A stretch of 64,000 bases of DNA from Cenococcum geophilum 1.58 (taxonomy: Eukaryota > Ascomycota > Dothideomycetes > Gloniales > Gloniaceae). The position numbers and the translations under genes are program-made. The notes beneath the pieces were generated by a model. It was given only the letters and a program-made list of their open reading frames with translations, did no database searches and was not told the DNA's origin. Positions 1 through 12,450 of the stretch are shown here, one piece after another. The first letter of the stretch is position 1. Each line of letters begins with the position of its first letter. The stretch is taken from contig KV748248.1 of the NCBI GenBank assembly GCA_001692895.1, forward strand, positions 299,602-363,601. Reading direction: 5' to 3'.

Positions 1-199
1 TCGAGGAGTCTACAAGACGTTACGCGATCAATCGTAAGGGTCGAGGGCGTAAGGATGTGATATACCTACGCGTAGCTGATATAAGCTATACGCAAGGTAT
101 ACGCGAGAGCACGGGGCTCTCCTATGGAGGCCCCTGCGGTAGGGTTCCGTGACGGCCACTAAGGGTTGCAACTGTACGGCATATGGTGGGTTTTTTAGT

Positions 200-1000
200 C
201 GCTTAATATAAGAAACTTGCCTCTATAGGTTAAAACTGGGTAAATAGCTTTATTAACCGATATAATACGCTTAAATTAAAGTATAACTATAAGTATAACT
301 ACTAGTAAGCGAAATACGAAGATCTAGAGCTTATTTAAGACTAGTTTTAACGTATATAGTATACGGTTACTAAGTACGGTATTATTAAGGACGATTTCTA
401 TAATTTTAACAAGACTAACTTTTAAATAGGGATAATTATAATAGTAAAGGTAGTTACTAGTATAGATAGGGCTAGAAGGCCTTAGATTATATAGCCAGGC
501 AATTAAAAATAGGTTATAGTTATTAAGACCGTTAGTATATAAAGGTTTATAATCTCACTACTTATAATCTTTAAGGTAGTAGTATACTAAGCAGCCTAAT
601 ATAATAATAGGATTCTACCACTTAACTAGTTAATTAGCGTAAGTAGGAATAGCTAGACTAATAATAATATTAGCCTATATTAGCTAAAGAATATCTTTAA
701 TAAGTATATAGAAGGTTATATAGTTAGTTAATATCGGCTATTAATTCTTAATAGCTACGGCAGCTATATTACGCCTAAGTTTAACCAATACTACTTAGAG
801 CACTTAATTGTTATACTCTATATACTAGCGCATTTATCGCATCTACTATAACTGCTTAACGTCGGCTACTTTATAGTACTTAAGTAATTATATAGGCGAC
901 TTATTAAGCAGAAAATAGACCTTAGTATTAACTATATTAATAAGCAAGAGTTCCTACCTCTTTACTAATAAGTACGCGCTAAAGCACTATACTAGGTATT
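200..1000 (+). pseudogene. RIP-degraded pogo/Fot1-like DDE transposase
   Basis: Reading the plus strand through many stop codons gives the order of motifs of a pogo/Fot1 (DDE superfamily, CENP-B related) transposase. A segment near 400-480 reads like the first catalytic region (YNFNKTNF, where NFDETGF is usual, followed by IGI and KVVTS-DRARRP). A segment near 690-960 reads like the C-terminal part (LI-AINS, YITP-F, ASTITA, QEFLPL). The changes are those expected of C-to-T / G-to-A mutation (Asp to Asn, Trp and Gln codons to stops). No open frame survives, so it is non-functional. The 5' end is probably outside the window or lost. Positions 1-199 are less AT-rich and unassigned. Confidence 0.6.
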
Positions 1001-1093
1001 ACGGGACTCACACGTTCTCACGTCTCTGCGCGTTTTGACGTTCTTGGCCTGTGCTTACGTTCGTCCCAAGACACCTACGTACGTTCCCCTATA

Positions 1094-2903
1094 ACGTCTT
1101 AGCCACCCGGTCGAGCCAGCCACCCGGTCGAGCCAGCTCTTGAGCAGAGCTCTCGTATGCACGGACTCTCACCCAAATTTGTCAATTATATTGATATTAT
1201 ACAAAAAGATCGTCCTCCATTGGTAGTTCCTTCCACACCTTCTTCGCGAAGCCTATAACACCTCGTAGAGCCATACGGCGTTCCTTTTGAGCGGCCTCTA
1301 CCTGCTCCTTTTACTCCCGCTCTTGGTTCTTTTGTAGAGCCTCCCTTACTAATAGAACTCGTGCCTTACCATATAACGTCTTACCCTGTCCTCCACGCTG
1401 CCTCTTCTGCTTCTCAATAAGCTCCATATTCATACGCTAAAGTACAGTTTTATTAGCAAGAGTTCTTAAGGTAATTTGCTGTAGATCAAGCAAAGCTTTA
1501 GAACGTAAGGGTGTAACACCTTATATAACCGAATCAATAACTTCATTAATCTTTTCTCCAACAGAAGGCGATACAGGAATATCAATTTAAACACCATCCT
1601 TATTTGTAAGGCTTGCAAATGGAGAAGCTTCCGGTTAAATCTTTAAGAGAACAGCAGAAGGATCATAAGGAATAAGGCCTGTTACCCGCCATGCACTTAC
1701 TATATTAGTCAACAATATAGCTTAACTGCGTGCAGCTTGGTAGATCTCTAAGAACTCTTGCTTTATAATAGCCAAGGCTCCGTATAGCGCAGTATCGTTA
1801 AGTCGCTTCTTATAAGCTCGTGAGAGAGGACCAAATATACCAACATCCAAAGGCTATAGTATATGCGTCGAATGAGGAGGAAGGCAGAGAGGCACGATCT
1901 TATAAGCCTCACAATATTCAACGAATTGTATTAAGACGTGGCTCTTATGGCCATTAAGAATTAACAAGCAATAGATTCCTTGGAGTCGTGGCTTAGTATA
2001 TAAGTTGAAGTGCTTTAACCAATTAAGAGCTATATCCGAATCGGTCCAGCCCAAATTACTTACTTAAATTACCGTCTTAGGATTAAGACGTGCGGTTATC
2101 CAAGCTCGTTATACTTACTTGCCCTTAAAGATAATATAAGGAGGCAATTAATATCGACCTCCTAATATACATTTAATTAAGGATACCCACTCGCGATTGC
2201 CTGGCTCTGCAGTAAAGGCTTGGGCCTGCGATTAAGAAACCAACACCTTAACCTTATCGCTAACTCCTAAGGCAGTTCCTTTCTTATCTATATTATATTA
2301 ATCTTCTATAGAGACTCCATACTTTGCGACCGTGGCTATATATAAATTAAACCATTCTTAAACAGTTTTAGGATCCTTAGCGTCCTTTCTTTTTTAATTA
2401 AGGCCTCTGGCGAATCTAGCTTTAAGTTCCAGGTGGCAATAAAGAAAGTTCTTATACCAATGTTGGCTAAGCTCAGTAGGACTCCCTCTTAATTTAAGAA
2501 TATCTTTGGCCATAGACTTAAGGTGTTGTACTCTTGGTGGCCACCCCTAGCTTACCATTATATTAATCCATTTAATCAGAGAGTCCTCCTTAATGACTAA
2601 GAGCTTTTACTGAGCTTGCGAAGACTGTCGACTTGATTGACGGCCGTTAAAACGGTGGTTAAGAGTTGATCGTGGTAAGTTAAAAGTTCGGGCAGTTTGA
2701 CGAATAGATTGGTTGGGGTTGGCTTGTAGAATTGAAATCGCAATTACCATTCGAGCTTCTTGATCAAGATCAAGCGATTCGGTGGCCGTTGAGCCCATGG
2801 TTGTGGTGTAGGAAAAGGTAGTATGCATCGAAAGGAGGTGATTTGAATCGCGATCGACAGGTGGCTCGACCGGGTGGCTGGCTCGATCGGGTGGCTAAGA
2901 CGT
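1094..2903 (-). mobile_element. pogo/Fot1-type DNA transposon with intact terminal inverted repeats
   Basis: Both ends carry the same inverted repeat of about 43 bp. It starts ACGTCTTAGCCACCCGGTCG and contains two tandem copies of a GCCACCCGGTCGAGCCA-type motif. The element is flanked on both sides by TA (1092-1093 and 2904-2905), the target duplication of the Tc1/mariner/pogo superfamily. Inside is a minus-strand transposase relic. At 1810 bp it has the usual size for a fungal Fot1-like element. The inverted repeats are well preserved while the coding part is RIP-degraded, so transposition in trans is conceivable but autonomous movement is not. Confidence 0.88.
1190..2828 (-). pseudogene. 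Transposase of the 1094-2903 pogo element, inactivated
   Basis: The N-terminal part (2607-2828) is still open and reads as a psq-type helix-turn-helix (SIRQTARTFNLPRSTLNHRF), which binds the terminal repeats in this family. The central part (1854-2054) is open and reads GWTDSDIALNWLKHFN, then LLILNGHKSH and PPHSTHIL. The second is the second-Asp motif LILDGHxSH with the catalytic Asp changed to Asn. The C-terminal stretch near 1190-1300 reads RRMALRGVIGFAKKVWKELP. Several stops separate these blocks. The Asp-to-Asn change and the stops match G-to-A mutation by RIP, so the enzyme should be dead. Confidence 0.8.
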
Positions 2904-2916
2904 TAACCCCTATTTA

Positions 2917-3352
2917 ACGTTTTAGCTACCCAGTTAAGCCAGCTACCTGGTCGAGCTACCCTAAAACACATCAAAATCTACCAACTTTAGCCTTTTATAA
3001 CTCTACCCCTATTAAAGATATTTAAATAAAAAATTTAATATAGCTGCTTATATATAGAGGTATTCTATTTATGATATTTTTAAAAGGGTATTATATTATT
3101 ATTTCTATCTATTACTTAATTTAGTCCCTTTTAGGTCTTTAGGCTTTTATTAAGTATTTATTAGCTTAAATATATAATACTATTTTAAAAAATATTACAA
3201 ATAGAATACCTCTATATATAAGTAGCTATATTTAAACTTTTATTTTAATATATTTAGTAAGGGTGGAGTTATAAAAGGTTAAAGTTAGTAGATTTTAATG
3301 TGTTTTAGGGTGGCTTAACTAGGTGGCTGGCTCGACTAGGTAGCTAAAACGT
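2917..3352. repeat. Foldback MITE with about 165-bp inverted arms
   Basis: The 436-bp unit is nearly one long palindrome. The left arm from 2917 and the right arm up to 3352 are reverse complements over about 165 bp, around a centre of about 100 bp. Its ends (ACGTTTTAGCTACC) look like RIP-mutated versions of the ends of the neighbouring pogo element (ACGTCTTAGCCACC). It is flanked by TA at 2915-2916 and 3353-3354. It has no coding capacity. It is probably a non-autonomous derivative mobilised by a related pogo transposase. It lies only 13 bp from the end of the larger element. Confidence 0.82.
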
Positions 3353-3689
3353 TATACCCGTACCTAACCTGTTCTGTTTCTATTCTGAATCTAAATGTCT
3401 TTATATTAACCGCGTATAGTTACGTGTACGTAGCCTACTTTAATTACTACCCTATTTAGTACATTGTATTCTAGCTCGTGCCTACTTCTGTAACACTAGA
3501 AGAATATCTAAAGTGGCTTTACAGCTATAGGCCTTATACTATATAAGCCAGATTATATACTATTACTCCTATACGCTTAGTTTTATACCCTGTCCCCCTA
3601 GCTATATCTATAACTTAAAGTAGCGTAGGTATCTAAAACGCCTTATAATATTACCTAATTATAGCACTAAATAGACCTACTTATTATAG
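3353..3689. other. AT-rich spacer, nothing recognised
   Basis: Moderately AT-rich sequence between the foldback MITE and the gypsy 3' LTR. There is no open frame of useful length and no repeat that I can pair with another part of the window. Confidence 0.3.
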
Positions 3690-3868
3690 TGCTGCAATGA
3701 AGTAAACTAAATAACTACGTTGTGGTATAAAGAGGGGAAGAAGGTGGAAAGGGGGTATTGTATACAAATAGTAGGGCCGGCCGCTAAGTCGCTAGTGGTG
3801 GGCTAGCTAATAGTAGGAAATAGTACAAGATAGTATGAAACAGTATACGTTAGGTCAGTGCCGTAATA
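3690..3868 (-). repeat. 3' LTR of the gypsy element
   Basis: 179-bp direct repeat, nearly identical to 10676-10854 apart from transitions. It contains the shared block with GGGCCGGCCGC. The first bases on the minus strand are TATTACGG where the other copy has TGTTACGG, a RIP-type change in the conserved TG terminus. Confidence 0.88.
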
Positions 3869-3871
3869 GTA

Positions 3872-3882
3872 CTCCTCTCCCC
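3872..3882 (-). other. Polypurine tract of the gypsy element
   Basis: On the minus strand this reads GGGGAGAGGAG and sits 3 bp upstream of the 3' LTR. This is where plus-strand DNA synthesis of an LTR retroelement is primed. It fixes the orientation of the element. Confidence 0.65.
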
Positions 3883-6639
3883 TAGATGGTTTAGTCCCTA
3901 AACTAAATAGATAACTTAAAAATAGGCAGTATACGGGGTTGCCTATTTTTTTTATTTTTATTTTTTACCGCGAAGATATTAGCTCCGCTTACCGCCCTTA
4001 ACCAAGCTAATAGCGATTTTCTATGCCGGGCATGGAAAATCCTAATTGGTTAGTTTAGTAAGTAAGGTTAGCAGAACTTTATACCGCCACCTAAATTAAT
4101 CCGTATAGCATTTCTTGGCAAGAATTTGGCTAATTAGATAACTTTAACCGCTGGTTGAAGTTTTATAACATCTTAACCACCATAAATTTTAATACGGTGG
4201 TCGGCTGCGACCTTAGCGTGACTTTTCCTTATCTTATACCTAGTCTAGGGGTTCTAGCTTTTTAGGGTATTGCTTATAGAAGCGCTATATAGCTTATTCG
4301 CAACCTTTTAGGTCTTTCTTTAGCTGCTAGGTTATATCCTTATAATATTTCTATTTAATTTTATAAGTTAGGCCCTAGGGGTCTTTGTTATATATATTAA
4401 GGATTTTCTTAAACTCCTATTTATTTTTTATATTGCCGTCGTTATCTCTCTACTACTTATCCTTGTATATTACGGCGCTTTATAGTATTAATATTTGCTT
4501 AGCTAGGGATCTTTTTAGTAGCCTAAAGGCGGACCTTAGATATATAAAAAGATTTATTTACTTAGATATAGTTTAGGAGGTTTACTACAACTGCCCCTTA
4601 ATATACTGTAAGTATAGGGTATAGGCCGTTCTATTTATCGTCCTATTTCTTTTTAGGTCTATTTATCTTTATATTTTCTAAGCTAACTATAATTATATTA
4701 CCTTTGTAAAATAACGCGCTCTTATCCCTACGGGTATTAGTATTGTCTTTATAGCGTTACTATGAAATTTAGGCTAGGGCCTTAAGCTATATTAATATCT
4801 GCTTAAAGTGGTTGGCTATAAAGTCTACGCGGAAGAACTCCTTTTTTGCTTATACTAATAGTGTTAATAGGTGGGGGCTAGTAGGCTTAATTCTAAGGCG
4901 AGGGTTAAAGCCATAGTTTGCAAAAAATGGGGAGATGCCTATACTCTTATTAACTTAGTTATTTATAGCAAACTTAGCAAGCGGTAGGTAGTTAACTTAG
5001 TTGTCCTATATAAAGCTAACAAAAGTATAAAGGTATTTATTTACGGCAGCGTTAATAATTTCGGTTTGGCTGTCCGTTTTTAGGTACTAGGCTAAGCTTA
5101 GTTATAAGGTTATCTTAAGGTGTTTACTTAGTCATCGCCAAAAGTCGCTAATAAATTATATGCTGTAATTAGAGATAATCGTGCTTAGTATACTATAGAG
5201 CTTATATATATTGTTAATAAAGCCATTAACTAGCTCCTCTATTAAGAGTCCTGTTATTAAAATAAGGTATTATATTTTAGTTAGGCGGTCTATAATAATA
5301 AGAATATATTTATATACCTTACCGTAGCGTTAGTATACTGGTAGCGTTATAATATAGTTAATTAAGATATTGGTCTATAGGCAAGTGGGTAATTTTAGTA
5401 GCTTTAGGAAACCAGGCGGGGCAGAATAGGGGGTCTTAGTGCGAAAGTATAGGGTATAGTCTTTAACGAAGGTAGCTATGAACTAGGAGATTTCTAGCTA
5501 CTAGTATATTTGGTTTAAAAGGTTAAAAGTCTTAACCCGGTTAGGGTAACTAGCGGGGCTACTACTATAAGAGTAATAGGTAACTTCTAGGTGGAGATCT
5601 AGGGCGTTAGGGATAAAGAGATGTTAGCGGAAGTAGATCTGTCCGTTAATAATACTATATTCTAACTTATTATAATAGAGTAATTTCCTAATCTTCTTTA
5701 GCTAACGGCGAGCCTTTTAATTATATAGGGCTGCTACTATATCTCTTGCGAGTTTATTCTTTTAGTATCCTAGCTAAATTAACTTATCTAGTGACTTTTT
5801 AGCTATTTTAGGGTCTAGAGCGGCTATAAACTCCGCGTTATTAGAGTTATAGGACTTATATAGTAATTCTTTTAAGATTATAGGGTTAACTTTCTGGGGC
5901 GGTATAACGACTTAGGCTTAGTAGCGGAGGCGTTTATTATTAGCGTCCTTAGGCCTTATTCCTAGTAGCTAGCTTAGGGCGTTAGGGAGCGTTGCTTTGC
6001 TACTAGGTTTATATATAATTATAAAGTTAAACTATAAAAGGAACTCTGCCTACTNGACTTNNCNCTAGTTTAGCTNCTTANTAGTTATAAACNTCTATAN
6101 GTTTTTATNGTNNGTAATNATTTTAAACNGCTNCTTAGTCCCTTATAGCTTAGGACGCCATTCCTCTAAAGCCTTAATAATAGCTAAGAGTTCTTTATTA
6201 TAGATCTCATAGTTATACTTTAGTGTAGAGTGCTTTATAGAGAAGAATGCAACCAGTTTTAATTTTCCGTTATTATTATATTGGGAAAGGACTCCGCCAG
6301 AAGCCTAATTTAATATATCTGTCTCTACCACTGTTTTCTTTATATAGTTATAGTATGCTAGTACTAGTGCTAAAGTAAAGGCTCCCTTAAGGGCCTTAAA
6401 CGATTTAGCTTATTCTAGTCCCTATAACTATCTAATATCCTTCTTTAGGAGTTTTATTATAGGTATAGCAATAGTAGAGTAGCCTTAGATAAATTGTTAG
6501 TAGAAGTTCGCGAAGCTAAAAAATTGTTATAGTTCTTTAATTAATATTGGGTCCTTCTATTGCTATAAGGCCTATACCTTTTTAGGGTCCATAGTTATGC
6601 TATTAGTTAAGATAATTAAGCTAAGGTATTTTTTTTTAG

Positions 6640-7110
6640 TAGAGTAGAACTTAAACTTATTAATATTAATCTAAAGTCTAATATTGCCAAGTCTTTAGAT
6701 AATTTCATTTATATACTTAGTGTGCTTAGCGCGTATTTTAGAAAAGATAAGGATGTTATTAAGGTAGGTAGTGCAGTAGTTGTTAAGGGCGTTATATAGA
6801 ATATAGTTAATATAGTTTTAGAATATAGCGGGTGCGTTATAAAGGCTAAATAGTATAACTAGTATTTTATAGAGTCTAAACTGGGTAATAAATGCTATAA
6901 GCTATTTATAGCCCTCCGTAATCCGGATCTAGTTAAACGCAGTAATTATATTAAGTTTAGTAAAGTACTTAGCACTATAAAGTGCGTTAAGTATCTCGCG
7001 GATTAGTAGTAGTGGGTATTAATTCTTAATAGTAACTATGTTTAGGCCTTAGTAGTTATAGTAGATTTATATACTACTGCCGGGCTTAGTAGCGAGGAGG
7101 AGTAGTGCGG
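6640..7110 (-). pseudogene. Reverse transcriptase remnant (gypsy)
   Basis: The minus strand around 6720-6770 reads TTYLNNILIFSKIRAKHTKY, which is the gypsy catalytic block YLDDILIFSK with both catalytic Asp residues changed to Asn. Flanking blocks on the same strand fit the palm and thumb regions but are broken by stops. The double Asp-to-Asn change is the expected RIP outcome and would abolish polymerase activity. Confidence 0.72.
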
Positions 7111-10100
7111 TAGCTAGTAAGGTCGATTTGCGGATAAAACCCTTATCTAGTATCTTATTAATCTACTTCTTTATATACCTAAGTTTAGCAGGTAAAAGTG
7201 GTCTATTTTTATAGTATAGGGCCTAGTTTCCGGGGGTGATCTTAATTTTATAGTCCTATAGTTAGTAAGGGGGTAGCTTATCTGCGTTTTTAGGGAAGAA
7301 GTGCTTAATATATTTACTAAACTCCTTTAGTAGGCGTTATAGAATATCTTTGTAGGTTAATCCTGGTTTGCCTTTTAGGAATTTTTTAATATTGGTATTA
7401 ACTATCTTCTAACGTAAAAGCTTGGGTTTAGTTTTTAGATTTATTTTAAGGAAGTTGTAGAAATAAGGGGGAAGCACTTTATAGGCTTCCTTTATTATAT
7501 AGTTGCCTTTTACTAGCTAGCGGAAAGACCTTTTTAATAGGTTTAGTACTTCTATTAGGCCTATAGGCAGCTCTTTAAGCAGCTGTCGGTGTTTATCTTA
7601 TTTAACTAGTTTTACTAGCTCCGCTATATAGATCCTTATCACCTTTATATCTTTTTATTTATAGAACTGGGTAAAATTAATAGTATAAGTATATTTAATA
7701 TCGTCTAGGTTAGGGCGTGTCTGGTTCTCTAGTGCTACGGCTAAGCTAGTACGGCTTAATTGGCCTAGGGGGGCGGAAATAAGGTAGTGGCCCTATACAG
7801 TACGCGCGGGAGATAGGTATAAGGTTAGGCGTTATAGTGGCGCGGTTTCTATTATTTGGGTCTTAGTAGTTCTATAGCTAGTCCTTATTATAACGCGAGC
7901 TATAGTGTACGTATATAGTATATAGCTTAGTTTTAGGTATTAGGCTAGGCGACTGGGGTTTAAATAGTACCTGGGTTAGGGTTAGATTCTTAATAGTAGT
8001 GGTGTAAAGCGGACCTTCTTTCTTAGTCTCGGTAGGGCTAGCTAGCCCGTTATTTTAGTCTTAAGTACTAAGGTAGTCTAGTCTTTTACTATTTTATTTC
8101 TTTGCAGCTATATAGGCTCCCCTTTATTAGGAACGTCTTCTACTATTAGGGCTTTATATATAGTCTTAGGCACTAGGCTTAATAGTACTAAGTATCTATA
8201 TAGGGCGTCCCTGCTAACATCGGCTATTCCCTATAGGAGGTAGTGCCTAGAGTAGTAGTCTAAGTTAAAGCAGATTTTAAGTTTCCTAAAGCTAGGATAG
8301 GGCTCGTGCTTCTAAAGCCAGGGCATACCTAGGATAATTAGGGTAGGCGAGAGTTTAGTAATAAAAAAGAGTATGGCTTTAGTATAGAGGCCGATTAATA
8401 TTTAGGCGGTAAAGTAGTCTATAATAAGCGAAGTTAGAATACTATCTGCGAGGTATAGTAGCCTAGGTGCTAGCAGCTTTTTAATTATAACGTTATACTT
8501 TCTTATAATAGACTCTATATTAATAAATGCTATTATAGTACTACCGGAGTTTACTAGGCTTACTATATTAATATAAACTTAGGGGTATAGGTTACGTAAT
8601 AAGGAGAGTTAAGTTTAAATAAGGATTAATTTCTTATTACTATTTACTAATTTAAGATTAAGTAGTAGTTTACTAATAGAAAGGACTAATTAATCTAGTA
8701 ATAGGGACCTAATCTTCTTGTCTTTTTCCTTATATAGTTTAGACCTTTAAATATAACTTAGTCTAAGGGTTTGCCTTTTAACGACTAGGGTATAAAACTG
8801 TCTTAGTAGGGTAGTCTAGTGTCCGTCTAGCTGGCGGTGTTAGTCTTAGTTTTAGTTAGGGTATAGGAAGATAATATCTTACTAATAATATAGCTGTGTT
8901 CGTATTTGCTAACGCGAAGTTACTAATACTAAGCGTTGTTAACGGGTTGGGCTTCTATATAGGGTATAGTTTAGAGTAACTAAGCCGTAGGGTTAAAGGG
9001 GGGGGGGTCGTCTGCTGCGGCTATAATAGGCTCCGCGGTCGCCGCGTCTATAATAGACTCTACGGTCACCGCGTCCGCGGTTATTAGTTTGCGTTATTTA
9101 ATGGGGTAGTATTAGGACTAGGTTTACTATCTTAGTAGGGTTATAGGTATCCTTTTAGTGGCCAGGTAGGCCATAGGTAAAGTATAGTCTATTATTAACG
9201 CGGCGCTTACACTCCGTGTCTAAAATTCTATTAAGGTCTATAGGTTCTCTAGTTACTACTAGGGTTAAGGTTAATATAGGGGTAGGGGCTTAGGTAGGTA
9301 GGCGGTGGTTAGCGTTTTTTTTAAGGTTAGCTTAGTGTATATAGTTTGCAAGATTCTTAGCAAATATATCTATCTGCTTACTCTAACCTATATAGTTACT
9401 ATTGTTAATTTTATAGGTAAGTCTAAGTACTAGCTCTTTTATCTTTAGAGAGATAAACTTTTAGAGTAGGTCTACCTTCTATTTATCTATCTTTTTAGCG
9501 TAAATTATTAGCTTATTAAGCTCTCCCTTCTAGGACTAGTAGTTACGCTCGCCCTAGGGGAAATAGTTAAGCTTATTTTTTGCAACCTAGGTTATATTAA
9601 GGACCTTATAGTAGGTAGTAAGGTCTTTAAGCATATTTTCTTTAGTAGGCCATTTCTATGTAGATGTGTTGTTTAGGTTTTTATATATAAGCTTTAGGCC
9701 CTGCTTAATAAACTTATAGGCCTTATCCTCTAGTATATCTAAGATATAAAGGATCTGGGACTAAACTATATTAAAGTAGTCTTAGTCCCGGTTAAAGACT
9801 TCCTTAATCTTAATATACTAGGTCTTAAAATTAGCTTATTATTCTAGCGGGATGCCTTTTCCGCTAAATATTAGCGGGTCTTTAAATCTCCGTTTTTTTT
9901 GCTAGGTTATTACTGTTATTATAGGGGTTAATTGTTTTAGAACGGTAATAGTCTCTACCTAGGAGTTAATAGTTCCTATCTAGGAAGCGATAAGGGTACT
10001 AAGGTTTTTATTAGCTTTTTTATTGGCGGTATTTGTATTATATATATATTATAGTCCTACTTTAATATTACTAAGGAACTCGTTAGTATAGTTAATAAGG

Positions 10101-10400
10101 GTAAGGTAAGCTTTGCTAGGCTTAAAGGTCTTAGGGTATAGTAAGGAGCGGCGGATTATCTATGCGATATTAGGGTATGTCTCTATAAAGAGGTCTATAA
10201 AAATGTCGCGGGGGTTCTAGATTTTGGCTATTTTGGCGTTATTAGTGTGGTGGGGTAAAATGGACCACTGCTTAGTGCCTTGGCATTTTCCTGTATATAT
10301 CGAGCCTTCGGCTTCTCTCCTTCTCTCGATCACGACCTACCGGAATACATTCTTTCCTTTCTTCTTACTGACTGCTTTCCTACTGATTAATTACGACTGA

Positions 10401-10446
10401 CGACCGACCGACCGACCGACCGACCGACCGACCGACAGACAGACAG
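10401..10446. repeat. (ACCG)n microsatellite
   Basis: About ten tandem GACC/ACCG tetramers followed by GACA units. It lies in a short GC-richer stretch (10230-10500) near the 5' LTR that shows little RIP damage, possibly the leader of the gypsy element or a separate insertion. Confidence 0.85.
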
Positions 10447-10675
10447 CACTGTGACTTTCCTATCTTAGAGAGGTCGTACCCTCCCACATATGTATCGCCT
10501 ATTTAGGCGCTAGGTAAAAACTAAGGATTGTTTTAAAACTGTGCTGGGGACGTATCGGTTTTAGTAGGGGCGCGCGTAGGTTGCGATTGCTCTAGGGCGG
10601 AAGTTAATTGGCTAGGGTATAGGGAATTAGTAATCGCAATAGGGCGCAAATTAAAGATACCATAAACCGTTATAG

Positions 10676-10854
10676 TACTGTAATAAAGTAGACTGAATAA
10701 CTACGTTATAGTATAAAGAGGGGAAGAAGGTGGAAAGGGGGTATTGTATATAAATAGTAGGGCCGGCCGCTAAGTCGCTAGTAGTGGGCTAGCTAATAGT
10801 AGGAAATAGTACGAGATAGTATAAAACAGTATGCGTTAGGTTAGTGCCGTAACA
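10676..10854 (-). repeat. 5' LTR of the gypsy element
   Basis: Direct repeat of 3690-3868. On the minus strand it begins TGTTACGGCACTAACC and ends at 10676. I do not see a convincing tRNA primer site directly inside it. The adjacent bases on the minus strand are CTATAACGG. Confidence 0.88.
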
Positions 10855-11040
10855 CTACTTTAGTAATACCTTAAGCGGTATATATAAAGTCCTCCCTCCC
10901 TAATAGACTAGGCCCTAAACTAGCTTATAAAAGGTTATAAATTAATAATATAGCGCTATCCTTCTTATAACTAAAAATAAGAAGTTACGCACTAAGAATT
11001 AACCCTAAAAGAGGAAGAAAGTATAAAGGAGGTCATACCT

Positions 11041-12450
11041 AGTGTGATAGTGCTAGAGCGCGTTATCTGCTAAGTTTTACTATATTCTGCCACCTATTAT
11101 ACTATTATATACTGTTTAATACTATCGTATACTATCTGGTATTGTTGTATACTATTTAGTACTATTTCTTACTATTAGCTCGCCTACTATTAGCTTGTCT
11201 ACTACTAGCGCCTTAGCAACTTATGCTACTTATTTATTAACACTAGCTCTCGCGACCTCCTTTCCTTCTCCTTAACTTAATATCTTTATTAAATAGCAAT
11301 CTATAAGCTTTAGTCTAGAGGCATTTATATAAGCCATTACATTATACTAAGCTCTCCTTATATTACCTAACTATAAACCTTATAGGTACTATATTAGGTA
11401 GGCGCTAAAGGGGCGCTAGTTAAATACTAGCAGCAATATTAGCCTATAAAGGCTTAGTTATATATATTATTAATATTCCCTATAATTTTATAGCATCCTT
11501 AATACGCCTAAGCCTATCCTCTACGGCGTTTTAGTTTTTATTATATCTTATCTAAAGTTCCTAAGCGATTTATCCTGCCTATTAGGCCATATACACTACC
11601 CCTATACGTAAATATTTATCCTCTTTTCCCCCTAAATCTTCCTTAATATCTTCCTTAATATCTATAAGTTTTTGCCATTTTTAGTTGCTATTCTTTAGTT
11701 ATTATAGTTAGGTCGCCCTCTATTAGGTTTATTATAGTGTCGCATTTTTCTATATATTAACCCACCTTTAAGTCTACTATAACCCTCTTATCTTGCGCAG
11801 GCTTTCCAGCTATACTGCGTATATTAGTTTTACGGTATATTATATCGTAGATTTAATTAGAAGTGGTTATTTCTTTATTAAGTAAGTAGTAGGCATATTC
11901 TACTACTGTAGTGGCTTTCTTAAATATAATATTTACTAAAATTACTCTTAATATATTCTCTATACCGGTAATAAGCTCTATATATAAACGAGTCTTTAGT
12001 TAAGCTAAAAGGATAATTACTAATAAGTGTAATAGACTATTAGCCGATGTAATTAAAGTAGATTAATATTAGAAGTAGTAGTTGATTAAAGGCCTTTTAT
12101 TAAGTAGTTTAATTGACTATATTAACTCTAGTAGAGCTCTAACTATATCCTAGTTAACGAGCTTAAATATTAATCTTATTAGCTATAAGTTAAATATAGA
12201 GGTAGAAAAGCTAGCTTAATAAGATATATTTAATAGAGCTTTATATTTAATTAAATCTAATATAAAAATAGAGCCGCTAGATTCTTTACTACCGGCTATT
12301 CTACCTATCTTTTTAAACCTCTATAGGTACGTAAGACGAATTTAGATATATTTAAATACTATATTAGGTAAATTAAGGTTAAATTTTAATCGGGTAATAT
12401 TGATATTTATATATAGAGAGGTGCTGCTAAAAATCCGCAATAAAATACTA
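11041..12450 (+). mobile_element. Related LTR/gag relic in opposite orientation
   Basis: Positions 11090-11220 share the pattern of TATACTGTTT-ATACTATC, TACTATTAGCT and CTACTACTAGCG blocks with the gypsy LTR, but on the plus strand. This is a diverged relative of the LTR facing the other way. The following AT-rich sequence up to about 12450 has plus-strand fragments that could be gag (near 11280-11410), all interrupted by stops. Boundaries are uncertain. Confidence 0.4.

Larger units (their letters stand above)
3690..10854 (-). mobile_element. Full-length RIP-degraded Ty3/gypsy LTR retrotransposon
   Basis: Two direct repeats of 179 bp (3690-3868 and 10676-10854) bound a 6.8-kb interior. On the minus strand the LTR begins TGTTACGGCACT and ends in CA. 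A purine tract lies immediately before the left (3') LTR, and reverse-transcriptase remnants read on the minus strand, so the 5' LTR is on the right. The interior is extremely AT-rich and stop-filled. I found no matching 5-bp target duplication (TATAG on the left, CTACT on the right), so the ends may have recombined or mutated. Scattered N bases occur at 6055-6133. Confidence 0.85.
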
